NCBI RefSeq assembly: GCF_003122205.1
Contig: NZ_QEYE01000002.1
Coordinates: 1 to 64,000, forward strand
Reading direction: 5' to 3'
DNA: 64,000 bases
Source: Maritimibacter sp. 55A14
Lineage (GTDB): Bacteria > Pseudomonadota > Alphaproteobacteria > Rhodobacterales > Rhodobacteraceae
Of this stretch, positions 8,674 through 17,931 are shown in pieces. The position numbers and the translations under genes are program-made. How positions within the stretch are numbered: the stretch's first letter is position 1; every line of letters starts with the position of its first letter. A model generated the notes under the pieces. The model was given only the letters and a program-made list of their open reading frames with translations, had not been told where the DNA came from and searched no databases.

Positions 8674-9189
8674 GGCGCGGCAAACGCCAGGGGTGCATGG
8701 CGGATCTGCCCTGTCGCCACGGCTTTCCGATCCTGGATGAGCTTGGCTATCGGCCCGTCGCCCAGAGACCCACAGCGGGTGAGGGGCGAAGACTTTTGTT
8801 CGGGGCTGGCCGCCTGGCGCGCGGCGGCCAAGGCCTGGCTCAGTACATTCTGATCGCCGATGTGACTTGCGAGGATCGGGATGAGACGTGCGTTGAGCGC
8901 GTGCATACAGGGGTCCGCCAAGCCGTCATACGATTTGAGCGAATCGGCGTGAAAGTCATCAGTGTTTTCAAGGTTGGGGGTGCCGGGGCGCTGTTGATGG
9001 TGTGGATGGCCCCCGCGCGGCTCGTCCCGGACTTGCCAGCGAGCGCAGGGCCATCCTCACCATTTCGATCTCGGGCGTTCAGGACTTGGCAACAAGGTCC
9101 GGCGCAGGCTGGGCGGCAACGTTTCCTCGCTGGATCATCAGCCGCTCAGAATCGCGGCGCCGTAGCCCTGCCGGCGCCGCCGCAGGCGG
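8674..9189. other. 516-bp gap between iaaA and der
   Basis: No intact gene is visible here. The only coding-like trace is a possible decayed DUF2783-type reading frame on the minus strand, described separately. I found no convincing terminator with a T-run after iaaA. The two flanking genes converge on this gap. Confidence 0.5.
8820..9000 (-). pseudogene. Possible decayed DUF2783-like small gene
   Basis: One minus-strand frame reads TPNLENTDDFHADSLKSYDG, then LADPCMHALNARLIPILASH and IGDQNVLSQALAAARQA. From memory this matches the pattern of DUF2783 proteins (about 60 residues, 'D-x-F-Y-x-x-L ... L-N-A-R-L-x-x-x-L-A-x-x-I-G-D'), which are common in Rhodobacteraceae. No start codon lies within the twelve codons before the similarity begins, and the frame runs on past the usual end into unrelated sequence. 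It is therefore more likely a relic than a working gene. The family match was not checked by search. Confidence 0.35.
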
Positions 9190-10665
9190 TTACCTGTCCA
9201 GCGGCGGCTTCCCCAGATGCTTGCGCAGCCGCGACGGCGTGGATTTCTTCCGTCCCTTGTAGGGGTTCTTGTCGGACTGGCTGCGCATGGTCAGCCGGAT
9301 CGGCGTGCCCGGCATGTCGAAATCCCGGCGCAACCCGCCCACCAGGTAGCGCGTATAGCTCTCCGGCAGGTTCTCGGGATGCGAGCACATCACCACGAAG
9401 CCGGGCGGGCGCGTCTTGACCTGCGTCATGTAGCGCAGCCGGATACGCCGGCCGCCCGGCGCGGGTGGCGGATGGGCCTCGATCATCTCGGCCAGCCAGC
9501 GGTTGAGCCGTGCGGTCGAGACCCGGCGGTTCCACATGTCATAGGCTTTCAGCACTGCGGCGTGCAGCCGGTCGAGCCCTTTGCCCGTCTTCGCCGACAC
9601 CGTGACCAGCGGCGCCCCCCGAAGCTGCGGCAGCAGTCGCTCGAATTCGGCCCGCAACTCGGCCAACCGGGCCTGCTTGGCCGGCTCCAGATCCCATTTG
9701 TTGACCGCGATCACCACCGCGCGGCCCTCGCGTTCGGCCAGGTCGGCGATCCGCAGATCCTGCGTCTCGAAGGGTTTCTCGGCGTCGAGCAGCACCACCA
9801 CGACCTCGGCGAAACGCACCGCGCGCAGCCCGTCGGCAACCGACATCTTCTCCAGCCGGTCGTTGATGCGCGCCTTGCGCCGCATACCGGCGGTGTCGAA
9901 GATACGCACCGGTGTGCCGTCCCAGTCGAGCCGCAGCGAGATCGCATCGCGCGTGATCCCTGCCTCGGGTCCGGTCAGCAGCCGGTCCTCGCCCAGGATT
10001 CTGTTGATCAGCGTCGACTTGCCCGCATTGGGCCGCCCGATCACCGCGATCTGGAGCGGGCGCGCCATTGTCGGCACGGGCGCGCCGGCCAGCGCGTCGC
10101 CATCACCCTCCGCCGCGCCGTCATCGGCCACCGCCACCTCGGTTTCCGGCAACTCATCGCGCGCCGCCGCTTCCCCGGCCGGGCCGCGCAGCCGATCGAT
10201 CAGGTCCACCAGCCCCTCGCCATGCTCGGCGGAAATGCGCACGGGCTCGCCCAGACCCAGACCGTAGGCGTCCAGAAAACCGCTCTCGCCCGCGCGCCCC
10301 TCCGACTTGTTGGCCACCACCACCACCTCGCGCGCGCGCTTGCGCAGGACCCCGGCGAAAAGCTCATCGGCGCCCACCACGCCCGCCCGCGCGTCGATCA
10401 TGAAGAGGCACAGATCGGCCTCGTCCACCGCGCGTTCGGTCAGCCGCCGCATCCGGCCCGGCAGGCTCTCGTCGCTGGCATCCTCCAGCCCCGGCGTGTC
10501 CACCGCGATGAAACGCAGGTCGGCCAGCCGCGCCTCGCCCTCGCGCAGGTCGCGGGTCACGCCGGGCTGGTCGTCGACCAGTGCCAGACGCTTGCCGACG
10601 AGGCGATTGAAGAGCGTGGACTTGCCCACATTGGGCCGTCCCACGATGGCGACTGTGAAGCTCAT
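9190..10665 (-). CDS. der: Ribosome biogenesis GTPase Der (EngA)
   Basis: Der is an essential tandem GTPase that acts in maturation of the 50S ribosomal subunit. The 491-residue protein has two G domains, each with a full P-loop: GRPNVGKST near residue 8 and GRPNAGKST near residue 212. DTPGLED and DTAGMRRK are the G3 motifs, and NKSEGR and NKWD the G4 motifs. A KH-like C-terminal domain follows (about 380-470) with a basic tail. An acidic, alanine-rich linker separates the two G domains. It lies 58 bp downstream of bamB in the order yfgM-bamB-der, which is also found in enterobacteria. Confidence 0.97.
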   Translation of the reverse strand: MSFTVAIVGRPNVGKSTLFNRLVGKRLALVDDQPGVTRDLREGEARLADLRFIAVDTPGLEDASDESLPGRMRRLTERAVDEADLCLFMIDARAGVVGADELFAGVLRKRAREVVVVANKSEGRAGESGFLDAYGLGLGEPVRISAEHGEGLVDLIDRLRGPAGEAAARDELPETEVAVADDGAAEGDGDALAGAPVPTMARPLQIAVIGRPNAGKSTLINRILGEDRLLTGPEAGITRDAISLRLDWDGTPVRIFDTAGMRRKARINDRLEKMSVADGLRAVRFAEVVVVLLDAEKPFETQDLRIADLAEREGRAVVIAVNKWDLEPAKQARLAELRAEFERLLPQLRGAPLVTVSAKTGKGLDRLHAAVLKAYDMWNRRVSTARLNRWLAEMIEAHPPPAPGGRRIRLRYMTQVKTRPPGFVVMCSHPENLPESYTRYLVGGLRRDFDMPGTPIRLTMRSQSDKNPYKGRKKSTPSRLRKHLGKPPLDR

Positions 10666-10723
10666 GACCTGCCTTGCCCGCTGGGGGGTGGATTCCAGTG
10701 CGGGGGCCTACACGGTTTGCGCC

Positions 10724-12043
10724 CTATTGGAAAGCGTGCAGTTGGCCGCGTTCCGACACGATATAGAGCCGCCCGCCCACCACCACCGGCGCGGCCGCCG
10801 CGCCGCCGCGCAGTTCGGTCGTCCCGGTCAGCGCGCCGCTTTGCGGGTCGAAGAAGCGGATCAGCCCGTCATCGGAGGCCACGATCACCCGCCCCCCGGC
10901 CAGCACCGGTCCGTAATGGGTATAGACCTGCGTCCAGACGCGCGAGCGCCGACGGGCCTTCACGAAGCCCGGCAGTTCGGCGCCCCAGATGCGCTCGCCG
11001 GTCCCGGCGTCGAGCCGCAGCAATTCCGTCGCGTCGGAGAGCACAAAGAGCGACCCGCCCGCCGGCCAGACCGGCCCCATCGCGCCGGTATCGGCGGTCC
11101 AGAGCCGCGCGCCGCTGCGCAGGTCGAAGGCCACCAGCTTGCCCGCCTGGTTGCCGATATAGACCCGGCCCCGGTCAATCACCGGATCGCCGGTAATGTC
11201 AGAGATGTTGGACCGCGCGAGTCCCAGCCGCCCGCCCGACACCCCGGCCTGCCAGAGACGGATACCGTTCTTCTTGAGCATCGTCACCACATCGCCCGAG
11301 CCGAAGGGGAAGACCACCAGCCCGTCACTCACCGCGGGGCCCGCGCCGCCCGTGACCACCGCCTGCGGGGTCACGCCGGCCTGTTCCCAGCGGATGCGGC
11401 CGTCGCCTGCATCGAGCGCCCAGGCCCGGCCGTCGCGCGAGACGGTATAGACGACGCCTTCGGAGACCGTGACACTGCCGGTGACCGCGGCGTCGAGCTT
11501 CTGTTCCCATACGCGCGCGCCGGTGGCCGGGTCGAGCGCGTAGAGCGCGCCGAACCCCGTCGTCACGTAGAGCCGGTTGCCCGCCACCGTCAGCGCTCCG
11601 CCCGAGGCGTCGCCGGGCTTGTCGGCATGCGGCGTCAGATCGACCGACCAGAGCCGCGCGCCATCGGTGGAATGGGCCGTGACCAATGCCCGCGCATCGA
11701 GCGTGAAAATCCGCCCGCCAGAGATGACGGGCGCGGCGGTGATGCGATGCTTGCGGGTGTCGCCGGTGCCGATCGAGGCGCTCCAGACCGGCTCCAGCGG
11801 CAGGCGCAGCGCGGGGTGGTCGATCCGGTGCTCGGGCGTGCCGTTACGATGCGTCCAGGCGGCGTGATTGACCTGCGCGGGCAGGCTGATGGGCGCCGCC
11901 CGGTCGGCCTGCGCATCCGCCGCGCCGCTTTCGATGCCGGCGCGCACCTCCTCGCGTTCGCCGCGCAGGATCACGTCGCGGTCGCCGCAGGCGGCCAGGG
12001 CCAGCAACAGAACCGCCGCCGCGATACCGGGTCTCTGTCTCAC
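10724..12043 (-). CDS. bamB: Outer membrane assembly lipoprotein BamB (PQQ-like beta-propeller)
   Basis: BamB is a periplasmic lipoprotein of the BAM complex that inserts outer-membrane beta-barrel proteins. The N-terminus is a lipoprotein signal (RQRPGIAAAVLLLALAAC-G) with the lipid-bearing Cys in the box LAAC. The remainder forms a beta-propeller of PQQ-type repeats with recurring blades such as GGRIFTLDARAL, LYALDPATGARVWEQKL and KLVAFDLRSGARLW. I chose a GTG start at 12043, where a GGGGGG ribosome-binding site lies eight bases upstream and the signal peptide has normal length. An ATG at 12061 in the same frame is possible. It lies between yfgM and der, as in other proteobacteria. Confidence 0.9.
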   Translation of the reverse strand: MRQRPGIAAAVLLLALAACGDRDVILRGEREEVRAGIESGAADAQADRAAPISLPAQVNHAAWTHRNGTPEHRIDHPALRLPLEPVWSASIGTGDTRKHRITAAPVISGGRIFTLDARALVTAHSTDGARLWSVDLTPHADKPGDASGGALTVAGNRLYVTTGFGALYALDPATGARVWEQKLDAAVTGSVTVSEGVVYTVSRDGRAWALDAGDGRIRWEQAGVTPQAVVTGGAGPAVSDGLVVFPFGSGDVVTMLKKNGIRLWQAGVSGGRLGLARSNISDITGDPVIDRGRVYIGNQAGKLVAFDLRSGARLWTADTGAMGPVWPAGGSLFVLSDATELLRLDAGTGERIWGAELPGFVKARRRSRVWTQVYTHYGPVLAGGRVIVASDDGLIRFFDPQSGALTGTTELRGGAAAAPVVVGGRLYIVSERGQLHAFQ

Positions 12044-12104
12044 TGCTGCCGCCCCCCACATCTGACCGTCACTCGTGCGCCCCGCGCGGGGGTCTCGCAC
12101 AGCG

Positions 12105-12740
12105 TTACAAACCCGCCGGATCCTCGCCCAGCGCCACCATCATCTGACTGGCGCGCTGACGCAAGCCCGGCGTCGTGGCGGCATCCTCCATCACGCGCCG
12201 CAGCGTCTCGGCCGCCGCCACGCGGTCGCCCGCCTCGATCTGCGCCAACGCCTGCTGTTCCAGCGCCAGGCCGCGGAACGGCCCGCCGGGCTGCGCGTAA
12301 CGCTCGAGTTGTGCGATCCGCGTCTCCGGCGCCAGGTCCGGGGCTTCGAGGATCAGCGCCTTGAACCCCGCCAGATCGCGATAGACCTGGGCGATCCCGT
12401 CACGCGTCGAGACCTCGCGCAGCAGCGCCGCGGCGTCCGCACGTTCGCCATCCTCGGCCAGGGCGGCGGCACGCACGAAATCGACCAGCGCCTGGGCTTC
12501 GGGGTCCGCCGAGCTGACCTGCGCCAGCGCCGCGGGGCTGTCGGTAGCCAGCAGCGCGTCGCCCAGGGCCTGGGCTGCCGCGGTTTCCGTCGCCTTGCGG
12601 TACTCGTTCCAGGCCGCGCCGCCGACGACCGAAAGCACCGCGACGATCGCGATCCAGCCATAGCGGCGCAGATAGCCGTAAAGCCGGTCGCGCCGGATTT
12701 CCTCGGTCACCTCGTCAATGAAACTGTCGGTATCGCTCAC
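12105..12740 (-). CDS. YfgM-like tetratricopeptide membrane protein
   Basis: This 211-residue protein has a short charged cytoplasmic N-terminus, one membrane helix (about 29-46, WIAIVAVLSVVGGAAW) and a C-terminal part made of alpha-helical TPR-like repeats facing the periplasm. This is the architecture of YfgM/RcsF-linked 'tetratricopeptide repeat' proteins, which associate with the Sec translocon and periplasmic chaperones in E. coli. The gene order yfgM-bamB-der supports the call. The cytoplasmic segment DSFIDEVTEEIRRDRLYGYL is the conserved part in alphaproteobacteria. It starts the leftward operon and diverges from the efflux operon. Confidence 0.85.
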   Translation of the reverse strand: MSDTDSFIDEVTEEIRRDRLYGYLRRYGWIAIVAVLSVVGGAAWNEYRKATETAAAQALGDALLATDSPAALAQVSSADPEAQALVDFVRAAALAEDGERADAAALLREVSTRDGIAQVYRDLAGFKALILEAPDLAPETRIAQLERYAQPGGPFRGLALEQQALAQIEAGDRVAAAETLRRVMEDAATTPGLRQRASQMMVALGEDPAGL

Positions 12741-12886
12741 GCGCCGCCCTCCGTTTCGCTTCGCGCCGTCTTAACGCGAAGCCGCGGCGGATGCCAAGGG
12801 CAAAGCGCGCCTGGCACCCCATGGAACCAGGGCAGGAACGGCGTTGCCGCGCGGCCGCCGGGCGCCGGCGGTGCATCAGATTAATC

Positions 12887-12915
12887 TTGCTTTGGCCCGG
12901 CCAGAGTCCTATCTA
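12887..12915 (+). promoter_or_regulatory. Candidate sigma-70 promoter for the RND efflux operon
   Basis: TTGCTT at 12887-12892 and TATCTA at 12910-12915 are separated by exactly 17 bp, a good match to a housekeeping promoter. Initiation would fall near 12922, about 40 bp before the adaptor start. The sequence just after the -10 box (ACATTGTTCAGTAACG) contains a half-site-like GTTCA element of the sort bound by TetR-type repressors near efflux genes. No regulator gene is next to it, so control is conjecture. Confidence 0.45.
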
Positions 12916-12961
12916 AACGACATTGTTCAGTAACGCGCAATTTCGCGCGACCGGAGTTGCC

Positions 12962-14065
12962 ATGCGCGTCTTGCCAATTCTGACCGCCCTGCTTGTGATG
13001 GCCGCGCTCTATTTCCTGGTGATCGAGCGCGATACGGTTCTGGCCCTGGCCGGCGACGAGCCCGCCACCCAAACCAGCGCGGACGACGCCACGGCCGCTC
13101 CGAAGGACGAGCCGGAACCCGCGGTATCGGTGGTTGCGCTGCGCTCGGAAGCGCAGATGATCGACACCGGCGTGACCCTGCGCGGCCGGACCGAGGCGCT
13201 GCGCCTCGTCGATGTACGCGCGGAGACATCCGCGCGGGTCGTCTCCGAACCCCGCCGCAAGGGTGCCTATGTGAAGAAGGGAGAGCTGCTCTGCCATCTC
13301 GACCCGGACACGCGCGAGGCCGATCTCGCCGAGGCCGAGGCGCGGCTGGAGGAGGCGCGCATCAACCAGCGCGCGGCCAGCCAGCTTGTGGAACGCGGCT
13401 TCACCTCCGAGACCGGCAAGGCGGCCGCCGACGCCGCCCTCCGATCGGCACAGGCGCAGGTGGACCGCGCCCGGCTGGAACTGGAGCGGCTGGAAATCCG
13501 CGCGCCTTTCGCCGGACATCTGGAATCCGACACAGCCGAAATCGGCGCGCTGCTGCAACCGGGCGGGCTCTGCGCCACGGTGATCCAGCTCGACCCGATC
13601 CGGCTGGTGGGCTTTGTGCCGGAAACCGAGGTCCAGCGGGTCGAGACCGGCGCCCGCGCCGGCGCGCGCCTGGCCACCGGCGAGCGGGTGGAGGGGCGCG
13701 TCACCTTCCTGTCGCGCTCCGCCGATCCCACGACGCGCACCTTCCGCGTCGATATGGAGGTGCCCAATGCCGATTTCGCGATCCGCGACGGCCAGACTGC
13801 GGATATCGTCATCCAGACCGAGGGCCAGAAGGCCCATAAGCTTCCGGCTTCGGCGCTGACGCTCAACGACGCGGGCGATCTGGGCGTGCGTCTGGTCGCC
13901 GAGGGTGACCGCGTGCGCTTCGCGCCGGTGACGCTGGACCGCGACACCGATAGCGGCATCTTCGTGACCGGACTGCCCGACACCGCGGCGGTCATCGTGG
14001 TGGGCCAGGAATACGTCACCGAAGGCAGCCGCGTCGAAGTGACCTGGCGGGAGTCCGGCTCATGA
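12962..14065 (+). CDS. RND efflux periplasmic adaptor (HlyD/MFP family)
   Basis: This 367-residue membrane-fusion protein links an inner-membrane RND pump to an outer-membrane channel. An N-terminal membrane anchor (about 7-20) is followed by the barrel-sandwich (lipoyl-like) halves, for example KKGELLCHLDPDTREADLAE, a short coiled-coil hairpin rich in Ala/Glu/Arg and the second half IRAPFAGHLE. A beta-barrel domain follows (LVGFVPETEVQRV). The start at 12962 is set by a CGGAG ribosome-binding site; an earlier frame start is not needed. Its stop overlaps the start of the pump gene by 4 bp (ATGA), so the two are translationally coupled. No outer-membrane channel gene is present nearby. Confidence 0.92.
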   Translation: MRVLPILTALLVMAALYFLVIERDTVLALAGDEPATQTSADDATAAPKDEPEPAVSVVALRSEAQMIDTGVTLRGRTEALRLVDVRAETSARVVSEPRRKGAYVKKGELLCHLDPDTREADLAEAEARLEEARINQRAASQLVERGFTSETGKAAADAALRSAQAQVDRARLELERLEIRAPFAGHLESDTAEIGALLQPGGLCATVIQLDPIRLVGFVPETEVQRVETGARAGARLATGERVEGRVTFLSRSADPTTRTFRVDMEVPNADFAIRDGQTADIVIQTEGQKAHKLPASALTLNDAGDLGVRLVAEGDRVRFAPVTLDRDTDSGIFVTGLPDTAAVIVVGQEYVTEGSRVEVTWRESGS

Positions 14066-17000
14066 CCGGGCTGGTGGATTGGGCCACGGGCCGCGCCCGG
14101 ATGATCATCGCCTTCGTGGTGCTGTCGCTGGGCGTCGGCACCACGGCCTTCCTGACCCTGCCCAAGGAGGGCGAGCCCGATATCCAGATCCCGGCCCTGT
14201 CGGTGACGGTGGTGTTTCCCGGTATCTCCGCCGAGGATAGCGAGCGGCTGCTGATCCGTCCCCTCGAGGCGGAGTTGCAGGATATCGACGGGATCAAGAC
14301 CATGTCCTCCACCGCGGCGGAGAATTACGCCGGCGTGTTCATGGAGTTCGAGTTCGGCTGGGACAAGACCGCCACCCTGGCCGAGGTCCGCGACAAGGTC
14401 GATCAGGCCCAGTCAGAATTCCCGGAAGGCTACGAAGAACCGTTGATCGACGAGATCAATTTCTCCGAGTTTCCGATCCTGGTGGTGGCGCTGTCGGGCG
14501 ATCTGTCGGAACGCACACTCCTGCGCGAAGCCAAGGAATTGCAGGACAGGCTGGAGGCGCTGCCCGCCGTGCTTGAAGCCGAGCTTGCCGGCGACCGCGA
14601 GGAAATGCTGGAAGTCCTGATCGACCCGCTGAAGCTCGAAGCCTACAACGTCACCGCCAGCGAGCTGATCAATGTCGTTGTCAACAACAACCAGTTGATC
14701 GCCGCGGGCGAGGTGCGCACCGGCGATGGCGCCTTCTCGGTCAAGATCCCCTCCTCCTTCGACGCGCCGCAGGATGTCTACGACCTGCCGGTGAAGGTGA
14801 ACGGCGACCGGACCGTGACGCTGGGCGACCTGGCCGAAATACGGCTGACCTTCGACGACGCCGAGGGCACCGCGCGGTTCAACGGCGACAAGACGATTGC
14901 GCTGCAGGTGGTCAAGCGCAAGGGCTTCAACATCATCGACACGGTGGCCGAGATACGCGAGAGCGTGGCCGCCGCGCAGGCGGCCTGGCCGGAGGATCTG
15001 CAACAGGCGGTGCAGGTCGATTTCTCGATGGACGAGAGCATCAATGTCCGCAACATGGTCAACCAGCTCCAGGGCTCGGTTCTGACCGCGATCGCGCTGG
15101 TGATGGTCGTGGTTCTGGGCGCGCTCGGCACCCGGTCGGCGCTGCTGGTGGGCTTCGCGATCCCGACCTCGTTCCTGCTCTGCTTCGCCTTCCTCGCGCT
15201 GATGGACGTGGCGATCTCCAACATGGTGATGTTCGGACTGATCCTGGCGGTGGGCATGCTGGTGGACGGCGCCATCGTGGTGGTCGAATACGCCGACAAG
15301 CGCATCCAGAGCGGGATCGGCCCGATGCGCGCCTACGGCGAGGCCGCCAAACGCATGTTCTGGCCCATCGTGGCGTCCACCGCGACCACGCTCTGCGCCT
15401 TCCTGCCGATGCTCTTCTGGCCCGGCGTGCCGGGCGAGTTCATGTCGATGCTGCCGATCACGCTGATCTTCGTGCTCTCCGCTTCGCTGGTCGTCGCGCT
15501 GATCTACCTGCCGGTGATCGGCGGGGTGGCGGGGCGGCTCTCGCGAGCCCTTGGCCATATCTCCGATACGCTGCGCCGCCTGCCCTGGCCGCTGCGCGCG
15601 GGGCTTTTCGCGGGCGCGACCTTGCTCGCCTGGACCGGCGCGATGCAGGCGCTCAACCCCGCCTACCTGCCCGGCCTCGTGGCGCCGGGGGCCGCCGGCA
15701 TGATGGCGATGCTGCCGGGCATGGCGATCATGCTGGGCGGCCTGATGGCCATGTCCGTGACGTTGGGCGCGCTCACCATCCACCGCAAGCCCCGGCGCAT
15801 CCGGGCGGGCTACCGGCGCACGCTTTTCGGCCGGTTCATCGCGCTCATCGCCGGCAACCCGGTGATGCCGCTGGTAACGATCGGCGCGGTTTCGGCCGGG
15901 GTCGTGATCACCTTCATGACCTATGCCGAAAACAATCTGGGAACCGAGTTCTTCGTCGAGACCGAGACCGAGCGCGCCATCGCCTATGTCCGCGCCCGCG
16001 GCAATTTGAGCCTGGAGGAGAAGGACGCGCTGGTGCGCGAGGCCGAGGCGCGGGTCATGGCGGTGCCGGGCGTCGATGCGGTCTTCGCCTTCGCCGGGAA
16101 TGGCGGGCTCAATCAGAACAACGGCGGCGCCACCGCGCCCCTGGACACGATCGGCCAGATTCAGATCGAGCTGGCCGACTGGGAGACCCGCCGCAAGGGC
16201 GACCTGATCGTGCAGGACATCCTGGCCGATATCAGGCGCATCCCCGGCATTCAGGCCGATCTGCTTGAACAGGCGCGCGGCCCGGCGCAGGGCAAGCCCG
16301 TGGACCTGCGGCTCAAGTCCAACGACTGGCAGGCACTCCAGGAGGCCGCCGCTTCCATGCGCGCCCGGTTCGATCGCACACCGGGGCTGACCGACGTGGA
16401 GGACACCCGCCCGCTGCCCGGCATCGACTGGCAGATCGACGTGGATGTGGAACAGGCCGGACGCTACGGCGCCAATGTCGCCGCGGTGGGGGCAATGGTC
16501 CAGCTCGTTACCCGCGGGCTGATCCTCGACACGATGCGCATCGACAGTTCGGATGACGAAATCGACATCCGCGTGCGCTTCCCCGAGGCCGAGCGCGTCC
16601 TCTCCACCCTCGACGCGCTTAAAGTGCGCACCGAAAACGGCCTGGTGCCGCTGTCTAATTTCATCACCCGGACCCCGGTGCCAAAACTGGCGCAGATCAA
16701 CCGCGTCGACCAGTCCCGCTATTTCGACGTCAAGGCGGATGTGGCGCCGGGGCTTCTGAAGCTCTCCGACGCCGCGGGCGCGCCGTTGGCGATGGCCCGC
16801 CCGCTGGCGGACGGCGCCGAAGGCGGAAGCCTGACCCTGCCCGGCGGCGACGGGGCGGAACTGGTGGCGCTCCTGGGCGGCACCACGCGCGCGGTGCTCG
16901 AACGGGCGCTGGCGGAGGGCGGCGTCGGCACGACCGTGGTCAACGCCAATGAACGTATCGCGGCCTTCACCGATTGGCTCGAGGCCGAACAGCCCCTGCC

Positions 17001-17838
17001 CGCCCAGGTCAGCTACGAATGGGCCGGTGACACAGAGGAACAGGCCGAAAGCCAGGCCTTCCTGTCGAAGGCCTTCATCGGCGCGCTGGGGCTGATGTTC
17101 GTGATCCTGCTGGCGCAGTTCAACAGCTTCTACAACGCCGTCCTGGTGCTTCTGGCGGTGGTGCTCTCCACCACCGGCGTGCTGGTGGGCATGATGGTGA
17201 TGAACCAGCCCTTCTCGGTCATCATGACCGGCACCGGAATCGTTGCTCTGGCGGGGATCGTGGTGAACAACAATATCGTGCTGATCGACACCTATCAGGA
17301 TTACGCGCGGCACATGCCCCGGCGCGAGGCGATCATCCGCACCGCCGAGGACCGCATCCGCCCGGTCCTGCTGACCACGATCACCACGATGGCGGGCCTC
17401 ACCCCGATGATGTTCGGCATCTCGCTCGATTTCTTCGCCGGCGGCTACACCATCGACGCTCCCTCCGCGCTCTGGTGGAAACAGCTCGCCACCGCCGTGG
17501 TCTTCGGGCTCGGGATCGCGACACTGCTGACCCTGGTCTTCACCCCCTCGCTGCTGGCGCTGCGCTATTGGGCGGCGGCCGGCGCCTACGGCACTGCGCG
17601 CGGTCTGGCGGCGGTCCTGCTGGGCCAGCGCAGCCGCGTGGCCCGTGACATCGCGCTCGGCCGCGCCACGCGGCATCTGCGCGGCCCGCTCATCCTCTGG
17701 GGCGAAACGCCCGACCTGCCCACGGCCCCCTTCGAGGCCCCGGCGCCAGCCCCCGCGCCGATCCCCGCTCGAATCGAGCCCGAAACCCGCGACAGCGACA
17801 CGCCCCCCGCGCCCACCCCGCTGCGCGCAGCGGAATGA
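14062..17838 (+). CDS. RND-family efflux pump permease (AcrB/MMPL-like, HAE1/HME type)
   Basis: This inner-membrane proton-driven exporter has 1258 residues, against roughly 1020-1050 for typical family members. The N-terminal half has the usual helix with FLTLPKEGEPDIQIP, porter-domain motifs, and transmembrane helices with GLILAVGMLVDGAIVVVEYA carrying the family Asp residues. A second half repeats this plan, ending near VNNNIVLIDTYQDYA. The extra length comes from three places: a hydrophobic insert between the halves (about 500-590), an insert in the second periplasmic loop (about 890-960), and a proline/alanine-rich cytoplasmic tail of about 60 residues. The substrate cannot be told from sequence. 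Confidence 0.92.
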   Translation: MTGLVDWATGRARMIIAFVVLSLGVGTTAFLTLPKEGEPDIQIPALSVTVVFPGISAEDSERLLIRPLEAELQDIDGIKTMSSTAAENYAGVFMEFEFGWDKTATLAEVRDKVDQAQSEFPEGYEEPLIDEINFSEFPILVVALSGDLSERTLLREAKELQDRLEALPAVLEAELAGDREEMLEVLIDPLKLEAYNVTASELINVVVNNNQLIAAGEVRTGDGAFSVKIPSSFDAPQDVYDLPVKVNGDRTVTLGDLAEIRLTFDDAEGTARFNGDKTIALQVVKRKGFNIIDTVAEIRESVAAAQAAWPEDLQQAVQVDFSMDESINVRNMVNQLQGSVLTAIALVMVVVLGALGTRSALLVGFAIPTSFLLCFAFLALMDVAISNMVMFGLILAVGMLVDGAIVVVEYADKRIQSGIGPMRAYGEAAKRMFWPIVASTATTLCAFLPMLFWPGVPGEFMSMLPITLIFVLSASLVVALIYLPVIGGVAGRLSRALGHISDTLRRLPWPLRAGLFAGATLLAWTGAMQALNPAYLPGLVAPGAAGMMAMLPGMAIMLGGLMAMSVTLGALTIHRKPRRIRAGYRRTLFGRFIALIAGNPVMPLVTIGAVSAGVVITFMTYAENNLGTEFFVETETERAIAYVRARGNLSLEEKDALVREAEARVMAVPGVDAVFAFAGNGGLNQNNGGATAPLDTIGQIQIELADWETRRKGDLIVQDILADIRRIPGIQADLLEQARGPAQGKPVDLRLKSNDWQALQEAAASMRARFDRTPGLTDVEDTRPLPGIDWQIDVDVEQAGRYGANVAAVGAMVQLVTRGLILDTMRIDSSDDEIDIRVRFPEAERVLSTLDALKVRTENGLVPLSNFITRTPVPKLAQINRVDQSRYFDVKADVAPGLLKLSDAAGAPLAMARPLADGAEGGSLTLPGGDGAELVALLGGTTRAVLERALAEGGVGTTVVNANERIAAFTDWLEAEQPLPAQVSYEWAGDTEEQAESQAFLSKAFIGALGLMFVILLAQFNSFYNAVLVLLAVVLSTTGVLVGMMVMNQPFSVIMTGTGIVALAGIVVNNNIVLIDTYQDYARHMPRREAIIRTAEDRIRPVLLTTITTMAGLTPMMFGISLDFFAGGYTIDAPSALWWKQLATAVVFGLGIATLLTLVFTPSLLALRYWAAAGAYGTARGLAAVLLGQRSRVARDIALGRATRHLRGPLILWGETPDLPTAPFEAPAPAPAPIPARIEPETRDSDTPPAPTPLRAAE

Positions 17839-17846
17839 GCCAACCC

Positions 17847-17891
17847 TTTCTTCTTGCATGAAATATCCCGGGGTCCGGGGCAGCGCCCCGG
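17847..17891 (+). repeat. Hairpin-bearing extragenic repeat, copy 1
   Basis: Just after the RND permease stop lies TTCTTCTTGC, seven variable bases, then the core ATCCCGGGGTCCGGGGC and a hairpin. The hairpin pairs CCGGGGC (17875-17881) with GCCCCGG (17885-17891) around the loop AGC. A second copy lies at 22923-22967 on the opposite strand, with no length difference. In both cases the element reads in the direction of the gene that has just ended. It may act as a 3'-end structure; there is no T-run, so a classical terminator is doubtful. Confidence 0.7.
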
Positions 17892-17931
17892 CCTGCGATC
17901 CATCGCGGGCAGTGCCGCGGCCGCGGTGCGC

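Noticed and set aside
9190-12740. yfgM-bamB-der order as a novel cluster
   Set aside because: The same order is known from many proteobacteria and needs no special explanation.
14413-17859. Very long open frame (about 1148 codons) on the minus strand, opposite the RND pump
   Set aside because: Its composition is dominated by His, Gln, Arg, Gly and Asp, as expected of the antisense of a high-GC gene. It lies wholly opposite a clearly conserved protein and shows no recognisable domain.
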